This document shows, piece by piece, positions 24,811 through 33,166 of a stretch of DNA of 64,000 nucleotides (positions are counted from its first letter, which is position 1; each line of letters starts with the position of its first letter). Under the pieces are notes generated by a model, which was given only the letters and a program-made list of their open reading frames with translations, had not been told where the DNA came from and ran no database searches. A program made the translations under genes and the position numbers. The DNA is from Actinospica sp035712985 (GTDB taxonomy: Bacteria; Actinomycetota; Actinomycetes; Streptomycetales; Catenulisporaceae), in contig DASTAE010000255.1 of NCBI GenBank assembly GCA_035712985.1, positions 51,012-115,011 of the forward strand, read 5' to 3'.

Positions 24811-26007
24811 CTAGCCGCGCCTTCCGACAGGCGCGCCGTAGGTGACCGGAAGCTCGGTCAGCGCGCGCTGGCGGTGGTCGTTCTTCCAGGGCAGTTCCGC
24901 GTACGGCACGGCGAGCGCGAGGTCGGGGAGGCGGTCGAGCAGCGTCCAGACGGCGATGCGCGTCTCCAGGCGGGCGAGCGGCGCGCCGAGGCAGTAGTGC
25001 ACGCCGTGGCCGAAGGTGAGGTGGCCCTCGGAGCGTTCGGCGTCCCGGTTCGCGGCGTCGACCGCGAGCAGGACGGTGTCACCGGCGGGGATCACCGTGT
25101 CCCCGACGCGCACGTCCCGCACGGGGAAGCGCCGGATCGCCGTGGTCACGGGGTGGTCCTCGCGCAGGAAGCCCTCGACCGCGCGGCCGACCGCCTCCGT
25201 GTGCGGGTCCGGCTCGGCCCGCAGCGCCGCGGCCTCGTCGGGGTGCGTGAGCAGGCGCGCGATGCCGGCCGAGATCAGGTGGACGGAGTTCTCATAGCCC
25301 GCGAGCAGGATCAGGAACGCCAGCGACAGCAGTTCGTCCTCCGACAGCCGGTCCTGGCCGTCGCGCGCGGCGATCATCGCGGACAGCAGGTCGTCCGCGG
25401 GCTCGACGCGCTTGGCGGCGATGAGCGCGGCGAGCACGCCGACGAGCCGCTTCATGGCCTCGGCGAGGTCGCCCGGACCGAACCTGCCCGGCGCGAACAG
25501 CATCCGCGTGCACTCGCGCAGCACCGCGCCCTGCTCCTCGGGGACGCCGAGCAGCCCGCAGATGACCGCGACCGGAAGCGGTCCGGCGAACGCGGCGATC
25601 AGGTCGGCGCCGCCGTCCGGGAGCGCGTCGATCAGGGCGTGCGTCGCCTCCTGGATGCCGCCGCGCAGAGCGTCCGTCCGGCGCGCGGTGAACGCGGCCG
25701 CGACCAGGCGCCGCAGTCGCGCGTGGTCCTGCCCGTCGAGGTTCAGCAGGTTCGCGTCCAGCGCCGGGGGCAGGGCGAAGCCCTGGTAGCCGCCGCGCGA
25801 GTTGAGCTTGCTGAGCGAAAGCACGGGATCGGCCAGCAGGGCCTTGACGTGCTCGTGGCGGCTCACGATCCAGACGGCCGAGCCGTCCGGCATGGCGGCG
25901 CGGTGCACCCCGTCCGGTTCCGCGTGCAGGCGCCGGGCGACCTCCGCGCGGCTGCCGGCCAGCACGGGGCCGAGGGCACGGGCTATATCAGCGTCCTTGA
26001 TGGGCAC
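24811..26007 (-). CDS. Cytochrome P450 lacking the ExxR glutamate
   Basis: A 398-residue P450 of bacterial class I size. The heme-binding loop FGHGVHYCLG is intact, with proximal Cys339. Two normally conserved sites differ. In the I helix, AGYENS (236-241) has Asn240 where a Thr usually activates oxygen. In the K helix, AVEGFLR (276-282) has Gly279 where the invariant Glu of ExxR belongs; Arg282 is kept. Loss of ExxR is known in the CYP157 family. GTG at 26007 lies 9 nt after the dhaM stop. The redox partner and substrate are unknown. Confidence 0.9.
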   Translation of the reverse strand: MPIKDADIARALGPVLAGSRAEVARRLHAEPDGVHRAAMPDGSAVWIVSRHEHVKALLADPVLSLSKLNSRGGYQGFALPPALDANLLNLDGQDHARLRRLVAAAFTARRTDALRGGIQEATHALIDALPDGGADLIAAFAGPLPVAVICGLLGVPEEQGAVLRECTRMLFAPGRFGPGDLAEAMKRLVGVLAALIAAKRVEPADDLLSAMIAARDGQDRLSEDELLSLAFLILLAGYENSVHLISAGIARLLTHPDEAAALRAEPDPHTEAVGRAVEGFLREDHPVTTAIRRFPVRDVRVGDTVIPAGDTVLLAVDAANRDAERSEGHLTFGHGVHYCLGAPLARLETRIAVWTLLDRLPDLALAVPYAELPWKNDHRQRALTELPVTYGAPVGRRG

Positions 26008-26016
26008 GATGCGGTT

Positions 26017-26421
26017 CTACAGCTTGCGGAACAGCCGGGCCTCCTCGGCCGCGGCGCGCACCGACTCCAGGTCGCCGCCCGCCGAGGCCGTGACCACCGC
26101 GGCCACCGCGCCCTCGACGAAGGGGGCGTCCGCGAGCACGGCCCTGGCCTCCTGGCCCACGCCCTCGTCCAGCAGGGTCTTGACGGTCAGCAGCGCGCTG
26201 CCGAGGTCGCCGAGCAGCAGGACGCCCGCGCCCTGGTCCGCCTCGTGCACGGCCCGCTCGATCCGGCCGTAGCTGGTGCCGAGGCTCCCGTCGTCCATCC
26301 CGCCCGCGGCGATGATCGGGACCTGGTCGCCGCCGAGCTCGCGCACGAGGTCCGCCAGCCCTTCCGCGAGCTTCGGACTGTGCGAGACGAGGACGACGCC
26401 GACCAGTTTCACGATCGACAT
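26017..26421 (-). CDS. dhaM: Dihydroxyacetone kinase phosphotransfer subunit DhaM (EIIA domain only)
   Basis: A 134-residue PTS EIIA-man-like protein that passes phosphate from HPr to the ADP held on DhaL. The phosphorylated His is His14 (VLVSHSP). Unlike the E. coli protein, it lacks fused HPr and EI-like domains, as is usual in actinobacteria. ATG at 26421, 1 nt from the end of dhaL, so it is translated from the same mRNA. Confidence 0.92.
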   Translation of the reverse strand: MSIVKLVGVVLVSHSPKLAEGLADLVRELGGDQVPIIAAGGMDDGSLGTSYGRIERAVHEADQGAGVLLLGDLGSALLTVKTLLDEGVGQEARAVLADAPFVEGAVAAVVTASAGGDLESVRAAAEEARLFRKL

Positions 26422-26422
26422 C

Positions 26423-27079
26423 CTACCGGGCGCGCCCGGCGGCGGTGTCGGCCAGCGCGCGCCAGAGCAGCGCGGCCGACGCGGCACCCGGATCTTCGTG
26501 CCCTTCGCTGCGCTCCCCGAGATAGCTGGCGCGCCCCTTGCGCGCCCGCAGCGGGATGGTGGCGAGTGCCGCCTGCTCGGCCGCGCCCGCGGCCGCGGCC
26601 AGCGCGTCTTCCGGAGAGGCGCCGTCCGCCAGACCCCGCGTGAGCGCGTCGGCGGCCGGGGCGAAGACGTCCACCATGGTCTTGTCGCCGACGACCGCGC
26701 CGCCGAGCTTCTGCACGCCCGCGAGCCCGGCCGCGAGCGCCGCCGCCAGTTCCGGCGCGCTCACCTTCTCCGCCTCGCCGAGCGCCTTGCCGGTGCGCCG
26801 GAAGACGGTGCCGTACAGCGGTCCGGACGCGCCGCCGACCGAGGAGATCAGCGTCGTGCCCACCTGCACGAGCACCGCGCCCGGACACCCCGGCGGCTTC
26901 GCCTCCAGCGCGGCCCGCGCCGCCGTGAACCCGCGGTTCAGGTTCGTCCCGTGATCGCCGTCGCCGATCGCCGCGTCCAGGCCGGTCAGCCGGTCCTTGT
27001 CGGCCGCCACCGCGTCCGCGGCGCGCGTGATCCAGTCCAGGAAGAAGCCGACGCCGAGGTCCGCCTCGCTTTCGCTCAC
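26423..27079 (-). CDS. dhaL: Dihydroxyacetone kinase ADP-binding subunit DhaL
   Basis: A 218-residue helical-barrel subunit that carries ADP and phosphorylates dihydroxyacetone bound on DhaK. The Mg/ADP site is visible as LDAAIGDGDHGTN (Asp35, Asp40, Asp42), together with the SSVGGASGPLYGT loop. The GTG start overlaps the dhaK stop (GTGA). A TACGGT also lies 7 nt before the GTG, so an extra internal promoter is possible. Confidence 0.93.
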   Translation of the reverse strand: MSESEADLGVGFFLDWITRAADAVAADKDRLTGLDAAIGDGDHGTNLNRGFTAARAALEAKPPGCPGAVLVQVGTTLISSVGGASGPLYGTVFRRTGKALGEAEKVSAPELAAALAAGLAGVQKLGGAVVGDKTMVDVFAPAADALTRGLADGASPEDALAAAAGAAEQAALATIPLRARKGRASYLGERSEGHEDPGAASAALLWRALADTAAGRAR

Positions 27080-28071
27080 GCGCCCCACCGTAGTGCGGGA
27101 GTGTTGACCGGCGCATCCCACAGTTCGAGCAGGTCGGCGTCGGCGCGGCACAGCGTGACCGAGAAGCCGGGCATGTCCAGGCTGGTCACGTAGTCGCCCA
27201 CCAGGTTTCGCACGATGCTGACGCCGCGCGACTTCAGCGCGTTCTGCACGTCGTTGTAGACCACGTACAGCTCCAGCAGCGGAGTCGCTCCCATGCCGTT
27301 GACCAGCGCGATCACGTCCCCGGTGAAGTCCAGGTCGGCGCAGATCGCCTCGACCGCGGCCTCGGCGAGCTCGGCGGACGGGGCCATCGGCGCGCGCCGC
27401 CGCCCCGGCTCGCCGTGGATGCCGATCCCGAGTTCGATCTCGTCCTCGCCCAGCTCGAAGCCGGGCCGGCCGGCCGCGGGCGTGGTGCACGGGCCGAGCG
27501 CGATGCCGAAGGAGCGGCTGTTCGCGTTGACCCGCTCGGCCATCGCGGCGACGGCGGCGAGGTCGGCACCGCGCTCGGCCAGCGCTCCGGCGATCTTCTC
27601 GGCGAACAGCGTCGCCCCGGTGCCGCGCCGTCCGGCCGTGTAGAGCGAGTCCTCCACGGCCACGTCGTCGTTGATCAGGACCGTGCGCGCGGCGATGTCC
27701 TCGTCCTCGAGCAGCTCGGCCGCCATCTGGAAGTTGAGCACGTCGCCCGTGTAGTTCTTGACCAGGAAGAGCACCCCGGCGCCCGCGTCCACGGCCTGCG
27801 CCGCGGCGAGCATCTGGTCCGGGACCGGCGAGGTGAACACCTCTCCGGCGCAGGCCGCGTCGAGCATGCCCGGGCCGACGAAGCCGGCGTGCAGGGGTTC
27901 GTGCCCTGATCCGCCGCCGGAGACCAAGGCGACCTTGCCCGCCGTGGCCGCGTGGGCGGCGCGGCGTACGATACGGCGCTCCACGTCCACCGCGAGCCCG
28001 GGATGCGCGGCGGCCAGTCCCGCGAGCGCGTCAGACACCACCGACTCCGGCGCGTTGATCAGCTTCTTCAT
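27076..28071 (-). CDS. dhaK: Dihydroxyacetone kinase subunit DhaK
   Basis: A 331-residue subunit that binds dihydroxyacetone covalently through a histidine (His219 in GIGIHGEPG). Other hallmarks: GGGSGHEPLHAGFVG (near residue 52), VLFLVKNYTGDVLNF and LVNGMGATPLLEL. Start chosen at the ATG at 28071 (MKKLINAPE), the usual family start; an ATG three codons upstream (28080) exists. First gene of the dhaKLM set, divergent from the cobalamin riboswitch. Confidence 0.93.
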   Translation of the reverse strand: MKKLINAPESVVSDALAGLAAAHPGLAVDVERRIVRRAAHAATAGKVALVSGGGSGHEPLHAGFVGPGMLDAACAGEVFTSPVPDQMLAAAQAVDAGAGVLFLVKNYTGDVLNFQMAAELLEDEDIAARTVLINDDVAVEDSLYTAGRRGTGATLFAEKIAGALAERGADLAAVAAMAERVNANSRSFGIALGPCTTPAAGRPGFELGEDEIELGIGIHGEPGRRRAPMAPSAELAEAAVEAICADLDFTGDVIALVNGMGATPLLELYVVYNDVQNALKSRGVSIVRNLVGDYVTSLDMPGFSVTLCRADADLLELWDAPVNTPALRWGA

Positions 28072-28145
28072 GCTGCACATTGTGCCGCCAGCGGTCCAAG
28101 AGCGGTAGGCGGCGCGACGGCCCGATCGGCGGCCGTTATGCTCAT

Positions 28146-28253
28146 AGCCGTCGGCAGCGCAGGAATCCGGTGAGAGTCCGGAACGGTCCCGCCACTGTCA
28201 ACGCCCGTCCACCCGGAGGTGGCGCGGCGCGAGTCAGGAACTGGCCGCCGACC
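28146..28253 (+). promoter_or_regulatory. Cobalamin (B12) riboswitch
   Basis: The conserved core is easy to read: GGAATCCGGTGAGAGTCCGG (28171-28190), then ACGGTCCCGCCACTGT, and the B12 box-like AGTCAGGAACTGGCCGCC near the 3' end. A TATGCT -10 box lies just upstream near 28137. About 60 nt of leader, with a possible hairpin around CCGGG/CCCGG, separate it from the chelatase GTG. It should shut off the whole cob operon when adenosylcobalamin is abundant. Confidence 0.93.
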
Positions 28254-28314
28254 CCGTGATCGTTTCATCGGCTTGCTCGGCCGGGCGTGGGCTCCCGGAG
28301 AGAAGAAAGGCGCA

Positions 28315-30435
28315 GTGTTGCGTTTCCCCTTTTCGGCCGTACTCGGCCAGGACGACCTGCGCTTGGCGCTCATCCTCAACGCGGTGCACCCGGCGGTCGG
28401 CGGGGTGCTGGTGCGCGGGGAGAAGGGCACCGCGAAGTCCACGATGGTCCGCGCGCTCGCGGCCGTGCTGCCCGCGGTCGACGCCGTGCCCGGCTGCCGC
28501 TTCTCCTGCGAGCCCGCCGCGCCGGACCCCGGCTGCCCCGACGGTCCGCACCGCGGCGCGGAGTCCGCGACCCGCCCCGCGCGCCTGGTCGAACTCCCGA
28601 TCGGCGCGTCCGAGGACCGGCTCACCGGCGCCCTCGACCTGGAGCGCGCGCTGGGCCGCGGCGAGGCGGCCTTCCAGCCCGGCCTGCTGGCGGCCGCGCA
28701 CCGGGGGCTGCTGTACGTGGACGAGGTCAACCTGCTGCCCGACCACCTCGTCGACGTCCTGCTCGACGCCGCCGCCATGGGCGAGGCCCACGTGGAGCGC
28801 GACGGCGTCTCGGTCCGGCACGCTGCCAGGTTCCTGCTGGTCGGCACGATGAACCCGGAGGAAGGCGAACTCCGCCCCCAACTCCTCGACCGCTTCGGCC
28901 TCACGGTGGACGTGGTGGCCAGCCGCGAGCCGCGCGAGCGCGCCGAGGTCGTCCGCCGCCGCCTGGCCTACGAGGCCGGCCCCGCGGCGTTCTGCGCCCG
29001 ATGGCAGTCGGCCGACGAGGAGGTCGGCCGCCGGATCGCCGCGGCCCGCGAGGCCCTGCCGAAGGTGGTGCTGCCCGACGCGGAGCTCGAGCGCATCGCC
29101 CGCATCTGCGCCGCCTTCGAGGTGGACGGCATGCGCGCCGACCTGGTCACCGCCCGAGCGGCGGTCGCGTTGGCGGCCTGGCGGGGCCTGAGGACGGTCA
29201 CCGCCGAGGAAGTCCGTGACGCGGCCCGCCTGGCCCTGCCGCACCGCCGGCGCCGCAACCCCTTCGACGCCCCGGGCCTGGACCAGGACCAGCTCGACCG
29301 CGCCGCCGAGGACCCCGAAGATAACGGGCCCGATGGCGATGGTGATGGGGGCGGTGGCGGCGGCGGCGATGGTAGTGGCGGGGCGGATGGCGACGGCGGC
29401 GGTCCGGACGGCGGCGGGTCGGCCGACGACGGCGGCGGTCCGCGCGCGGGCGAAGGCGGCGGTCCGGGCGAGGGCGGCTCCTCGGCGCCAGATAACAGGC
29501 CCAGTGCCCCGGGGGGACCGCAGGGGGAGCGTGAGGCGAGTGCTGGGCAGGCGTCTTCTGAGCGGGCGTCATCGGCCGCCGGGCCGTCCGAGCAGGCGGC
29601 CGTCGCCGCCGGGGAGACCTATCGGACTCGGCTGTTCTCCGTGCCCGGGGTGGGCGAGGGGGTGCCGGGGCGTCGGTCGGCGGGGCGGTCGAACGGGCGG
29701 GGGCGGACCGTGGGGGCGGAGCGGCCTGCGTCGGTGCGGGGGAGGGTGATTCATCTTCCGGCCACGTTGCGGGCGGCGGCTCCGTTTCAGGGGGAGCGGC
29801 GCGGCTCGGGCGGGCGGGTGGTGGAGTTGCGGGCCGCCGACCTGCGTACGGCGGTGCGGCGGGATCGGGAGGGGAACCTGGTGCTGTTCGCGGTCGACGC
29901 TTCCGGGTCCATGGCGGCTCGGGCGCGGATGACCGCGGTGAAGGGGGCCGTCCTGTCGCTGCTGCTGGATGCTTATCAGCGGCGTGACAAGGTCGGCTTG
30001 GTGTCGTTCCGGGGGAGTGGGGCCGAGGTCGCGTTGCCGCCCACCGGCTCAGTCGAGGCGGCGGCCGCGCGCTTGGCGGCGTTGCCCACGGGTGGGCGGA
30101 CGCCGCTCGCTGCCGGGCTGCTGACCTCGTACGACGTGGTGCGGCGGGAGCGGCTGCGGGATCCGCGGCGGCGGGCGCTGCTGGTGCTGGTCACGGACGG
30201 GCGGGCGACCGGGGGCACCGGCGCGGTGGCGCAGGCTCGGCGGGCGGCCGGGTTCCTGGCGTCGGCGGGGGTGACGAGCATCGTCGTGGACTGCGAGTCG
30301 GGGCCGGTGCGGCTCGGGCTCGCCGCGGAGCTCGCCGACTGTCTCGGCGGGGAGCATGTGCCGATGGGGTCGCTGTCGGCGCAGGCGCTGGATCGGACCG
30401 TTCGGAACGCCACGTCGATGCGAAAGGCGGCCTGA
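28315..30435 (+). CDS. Fused magnesium-chelatase-type I/D subunit, probable CobN partner ATPase
   Basis: A 706-residue protein joining a BchI-like AAA+ ATPase and a BchD-like VWA domain. N-terminal: GxxGxxKS Walker A (GEKGTAKST, about residues 35-43), Walker B YVDEVNLL, GTMNPEEGELRPQLLDRFG. Middle: a Gly/Asp-rich flexible linker (about residues 333-400). C-terminal: MIDAS DASGS (528-532) and VTDGRA. In actinobacteria such a protein replaces CobS and CobT of the cobaltochelatase. GTG at 28315 with AAAGG upstream; TTG at 28318 possible. First gene behind the B12 riboswitch. Confidence 0.9.
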   Translation: MLRFPFSAVLGQDDLRLALILNAVHPAVGGVLVRGEKGTAKSTMVRALAAVLPAVDAVPGCRFSCEPAAPDPGCPDGPHRGAESATRPARLVELPIGASEDRLTGALDLERALGRGEAAFQPGLLAAAHRGLLYVDEVNLLPDHLVDVLLDAAAMGEAHVERDGVSVRHAARFLLVGTMNPEEGELRPQLLDRFGLTVDVVASREPRERAEVVRRRLAYEAGPAAFCARWQSADEEVGRRIAAAREALPKVVLPDAELERIARICAAFEVDGMRADLVTARAAVALAAWRGLRTVTAEEVRDAARLALPHRRRRNPFDAPGLDQDQLDRAAEDPEDNGPDGDGDGGGGGGGDGSGGADGDGGGPDGGGSADDGGGPRAGEGGGPGEGGSSAPDNRPSAPGGPQGEREASAGQASSERASSAAGPSEQAAVAAGETYRTRLFSVPGVGEGVPGRRSAGRSNGRGRTVGAERPASVRGRVIHLPATLRAAAPFQGERRGSGGRVVELRAADLRTAVRRDREGNLVLFAVDASGSMAARARMTAVKGAVLSLLLDAYQRRDKVGLVSFRGSGAEVALPPTGSVEAAAARLAALPTGGRTPLAAGLLTSYDVVRRERLRDPRRRALLVLVTDGRATGGTGAVAQARRAAGFLASAGVTSIVVDCESGPVRLGLAAELADCLGGEHVPMGSLSAQALDRTVRNATSMRKAA

Positions 30436-30441
30436 TCAGCC

Positions 30442-31062
30442 ATGCCGCAGGGAAGACCGGAGTATGTCCCGGACGACGGCCTGAGCACCAAGCAGCGTCG
30501 GGCCCTGCCGTTGACCGTTGTCCATACGGGTCACGGCAAGGGGAAGACCACGGCCGCGTTCGGGCTCGCGCTGCGGGCCTGGAACGCGGGGTGGCCGATC
30601 GGCGTGTTCCAGTTCGTGAAGTCGGCCAAGTGGAAGATCGGCGAGGAGCCGGTGTTCAAGACGCTCGGCGCGCTGCACGAGCAGACCGGGCAGGGCGCGC
30701 CGGTCGCCTGGCACAAGATGGGCGAGGGCTGGAGCTGGATCCAGCGCGACCTGCATTCGGACCCTGAGATGCAGGCGGACAATGCGCGTGCCGGGTGGGA
30801 GCAGATCAAGCGGGACTTGGCTGCGGAGACGTACAAGCTTTATCTGCTGGACGAGTTCACCTACCCGATGAAGTGGGGGTGGGTGGACGTCGATGAGGTC
30901 GTGTCGGTCCTCCGGGAGCGGCCGGGGACCCAGCATGTGGTGATCACGGGGCGCGACGCGGCGCCGGCGCTGGTCGAGTGCGCCGATCTGGTGACCGAGA
31001 TGACGAAGGTCAAGCATCCGATGGACGCCGGCCGCAAGGGCCAGCGGGGGATCGAGTGGTGA
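30442..31062 (+). CDS. cobO: Cob(I)yrinic acid a,c-diamide adenosyltransferase
   Basis: A 206-residue ATP:corrinoid adenosyltransferase of the CobA/CobO type that adds the upper adenosyl ligand to cobalt. P-loop TGHGKGKTT (about residues 29-37), LYLLDEFTYPMKWGW with the acidic Walker B, and VVITGRDAAPALVECADLVTEM are diagnostic. ATG 6 nt after the preceding stop; the last bases overlap the next gene (GTGA). Confidence 0.94.
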   Translation: MPQGRPEYVPDDGLSTKQRRALPLTVVHTGHGKGKTTAAFGLALRAWNAGWPIGVFQFVKSAKWKIGEEPVFKTLGALHEQTGQGAPVAWHKMGEGWSWIQRDLHSDPEMQADNARAGWEQIKRDLAAETYKLYLLDEFTYPMKWGWVDVDEVVSVLRERPGTQHVVITGRDAAPALVECADLVTEMTKVKHPMDAGRKGQRGIEW

Positions 31063-32441
31063 CGGGCGCGGTGGTGCGTACGCCGCGTCTGGTGATCGCC
31101 GCGCCCGCCTCGGGTCATGGGAAGACGACCGTGGCCACGGGGCTGATCGCGGCATTCGCTCGGCGGGGGCGGCGGGTGGCGCCGTTCAAGGTCGGGCCCG
31201 ATTACATCGATCCGGGGTACCACGCGCTGGCGGCCGGGCGTCCCGGGCGGAACCTGGATCCGTTTCTGCTCGGTGAGTCGCGGACTGTCGGAGTCTTCGC
31301 GCACGGCGCGGCGGGGGCGGACATCGCGGTCGTCGAGGGCGTCATGGGGTTGTACGACGGCGCGGTGGGGCGTGGCGAGTTCGCGTCCACGGCGCACGTG
31401 GCGACCTTGATCGATGCGCCGGTGATCCTGGTCGTGGACGCTACCGCTCAGGGGCGATCTGTCGCGGCGCTCGTCGATGGATTTCGGGGGTTTGATCGGC
31501 GGATTCGGGTCGCCGGGGTGGTGCTGAACCGGGTCGGTTCTGAGCGGCATCGCGAGATCTTGGCTTCGGCGCTGGATGAGATCGGCGTGCCGCTGCTGGG
31601 GGTCCTGCACCGATCCGATGCCGTGGCCGCGCCGTCGCGGCATCTGGGTCTGGTGCCGGTGGCCGAGCGGGCGCCGGATGCGTCGGCGACGGTGGACGCC
31701 CTGGCCGACCTAGTTTCACAGAACCTTGATTTGGACGCGATCGAGCGGATCGCGGCCGGCGCGGGTCCGGTCGGCGAGGCGGCTTCGTGGTCGCCGGACG
31801 AGGCGATCGCCGAGGTCGGCGGCCCGGTGAGCGGGCGGCGGCCGGTGGTGGCGGTGGCCGGGGGCGCGGCGTTCACGTTCTCGTATGCCGAGCACGCCGA
31901 GTTGCTGGCGGCCGCGGGCGCGGAGGTGGTGACCTTCGATCCGCTGCACGCGGAGCGGCTGCCCGAGGGTACGTCGGCGCTGGTCATCGGCGGCGGGTTT
32001 CCCGAGGTGTACGCGTCGGCGCTCGCGGAGAACGGTTCGCTGCTCGAGGATGTGCGCGGGTTCGCGGCCTCCGGTGGCGTGATCGCGGCGGAGTGCGCGG
32101 GCTTGCTGTATCTCGCGAAGTCGCTGGACGGCGTGCCGATGTGCGGGGTCGTCGAGGCCGAGGCCGTGATGACGGAGCGGCTGACGCTGGGTTATCGGGA
32201 GGCCGTGGCGGCCTCCGGGTCAGTGCTCTGTGATGAGGGTGCGCGGCTCAACGGGCATGAGTTTCATCGGACGGCGCTCAGCCCGGGGGCTTCGGCGGAT
32301 GCGGCTTGGATGTGGCGTGGGAATGATGGGGCGACCGTGAGCGAAGGCTTCGCTTCGGCTCGGCTGCATGCGTCCTACCTGCACCTTCACTGGGCCGGGG
32401 CGCCGGATACGCCGCGGCGGATCGTGCGGGCGGCGCTATGA
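31059..32441 (+). CDS. cobB: Cobyrinic/hydrogenobyrinic acid a,c-diamide synthase
   Basis: A 460-residue glutamine-dependent amidase that converts side chains a and c of the corrin ring to amides. The N-terminal ATP-binding half has a modified P-loop (APASGHGKTT) and the VGPDYIDPGYH motif. The C-terminal half is a class I glutaminase domain with catalytic Cys346 (AAECAGLLYL) and the closing His in LHASYLHLHW. CobB and CbiA cannot be separated by sequence alone; with CobN present, hydrogenobyrinic acid is a possible substrate. Confidence 0.93.
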   Translation: MTGAVVRTPRLVIAAPASGHGKTTVATGLIAAFARRGRRVAPFKVGPDYIDPGYHALAAGRPGRNLDPFLLGESRTVGVFAHGAAGADIAVVEGVMGLYDGAVGRGEFASTAHVATLIDAPVILVVDATAQGRSVAALVDGFRGFDRRIRVAGVVLNRVGSERHREILASALDEIGVPLLGVLHRSDAVAAPSRHLGLVPVAERAPDASATVDALADLVSQNLDLDAIERIAAGAGPVGEAASWSPDEAIAEVGGPVSGRRPVVAVAGGAAFTFSYAEHAELLAAAGAEVVTFDPLHAERLPEGTSALVIGGGFPEVYASALAENGSLLEDVRGFAASGGVIAAECAGLLYLAKSLDGVPMCGVVEAEAVMTERLTLGYREAVAASGSVLCDEGARLNGHEFHRTALSPGASADAAWMWRGNDGATVSEGFASARLHASYLHLHWAGAPDTPRRIVRAAL

Positions 32442-33166
32442 GGACGCTGGTCGGAATCGGTGTCGGGCCGGGGGATCCGGAGCTGCTGACGTTGAAGGCG
32501 GCGCGGGTGCTCCGGGAGGCGGAGGTCGTGTTCGCGCCGACGACGTCGCTGGAGCGCGAGTCGCGGGCTGAGCAGATCGTGCGCGCGGCCACGGGAGTCG
32601 CGGCGCGGCGGCTGGTTTTCGCGCTCGATGATCAAGGCGGGGTGACGGCCGAGCGCTCGGCGGCGTGGGATGCGGCGGCGCGCGAGGTCGTCGCGGCGTT
32701 CGAGGGTGGGGCGCGGACCGTCGGCTTCGTGACCCTCGGGGACCCGAATGTCTACTCGACCTTCGGGTACTTGGCGCAGACGGTCGCCGGGATCGCGGCG
32801 GACATTCGGATCGAGACGGTTCCCGGAGTCACGGCCATGCAGGATCTCGCGGCGCGGGCCGATGTGCGGCTGGCCGAAGGGCGGGAGCCGCTGACGCTGG
32901 TGCCCGCCACGGCCGGGCTCGACGAGGTGCGCGACGCGCTCGCGGGGAGCGGGACCGTGGTCGTCTACAAGGGCGGCCGGTTCCTGGATGAGGTGACGAC
33001 GGCCGTGCAGGACGCCGGTCGCGGGGAGGGCGCCGTGCTGGGGACGGATCTCGGGCTTGAGTCCGAGAGCATCGGGGCGCTGAAGTCCCGGGACGGCGGT
33101 CCTGCGCCGTATTTCACGACCCTGATCGTGCCGCCGGCGCGCGGTGGACGAGGAGAGCAGCTGTGA
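32438..33166 (+). CDS. cobI: Precorrin-2 C20-methyltransferase
   Basis: A 242-residue member of the tetrapyrrole (corrin/porphyrin) methylase family: GVGPGDPELLTLKA at the N-terminus, LGDPNVYSTFGYL and VPGVTAMQDLAARA. These match CobI/CbiL. It adds the C20 methyl group to precorrin-2. ATGA overlaps at both ends show tight coupling in the operon. Confidence 0.93.
   Translation: MRTLVGIGVGPGDPELLTLKAARVLREAEVVFAPTTSLERESRAEQIVRAATGVAARRLVFALDDQGGVTAERSAAWDAAAREVVAAFEGGARTVGFVTLGDPNVYSTFGYLAQTVAGIAADIRIETVPGVTAMQDLAARADVRLAEGREPLTLVPATAGLDEVRDALAGSGTVVVYKGGRFLDEVTTAVQDAGRGEGAVLGTDLGLESESIGALKSRDGGPAPYFTTLIVPPARGGRGEQL

Noticed and set aside
30978..31058. Upstream extension of cobB to an earlier ATG
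   Set aside because: It would overlap cobO by more than 80 bases; the GTG at 31059 overlaps the cobO stop as GTGA, the pattern used throughout this operon.
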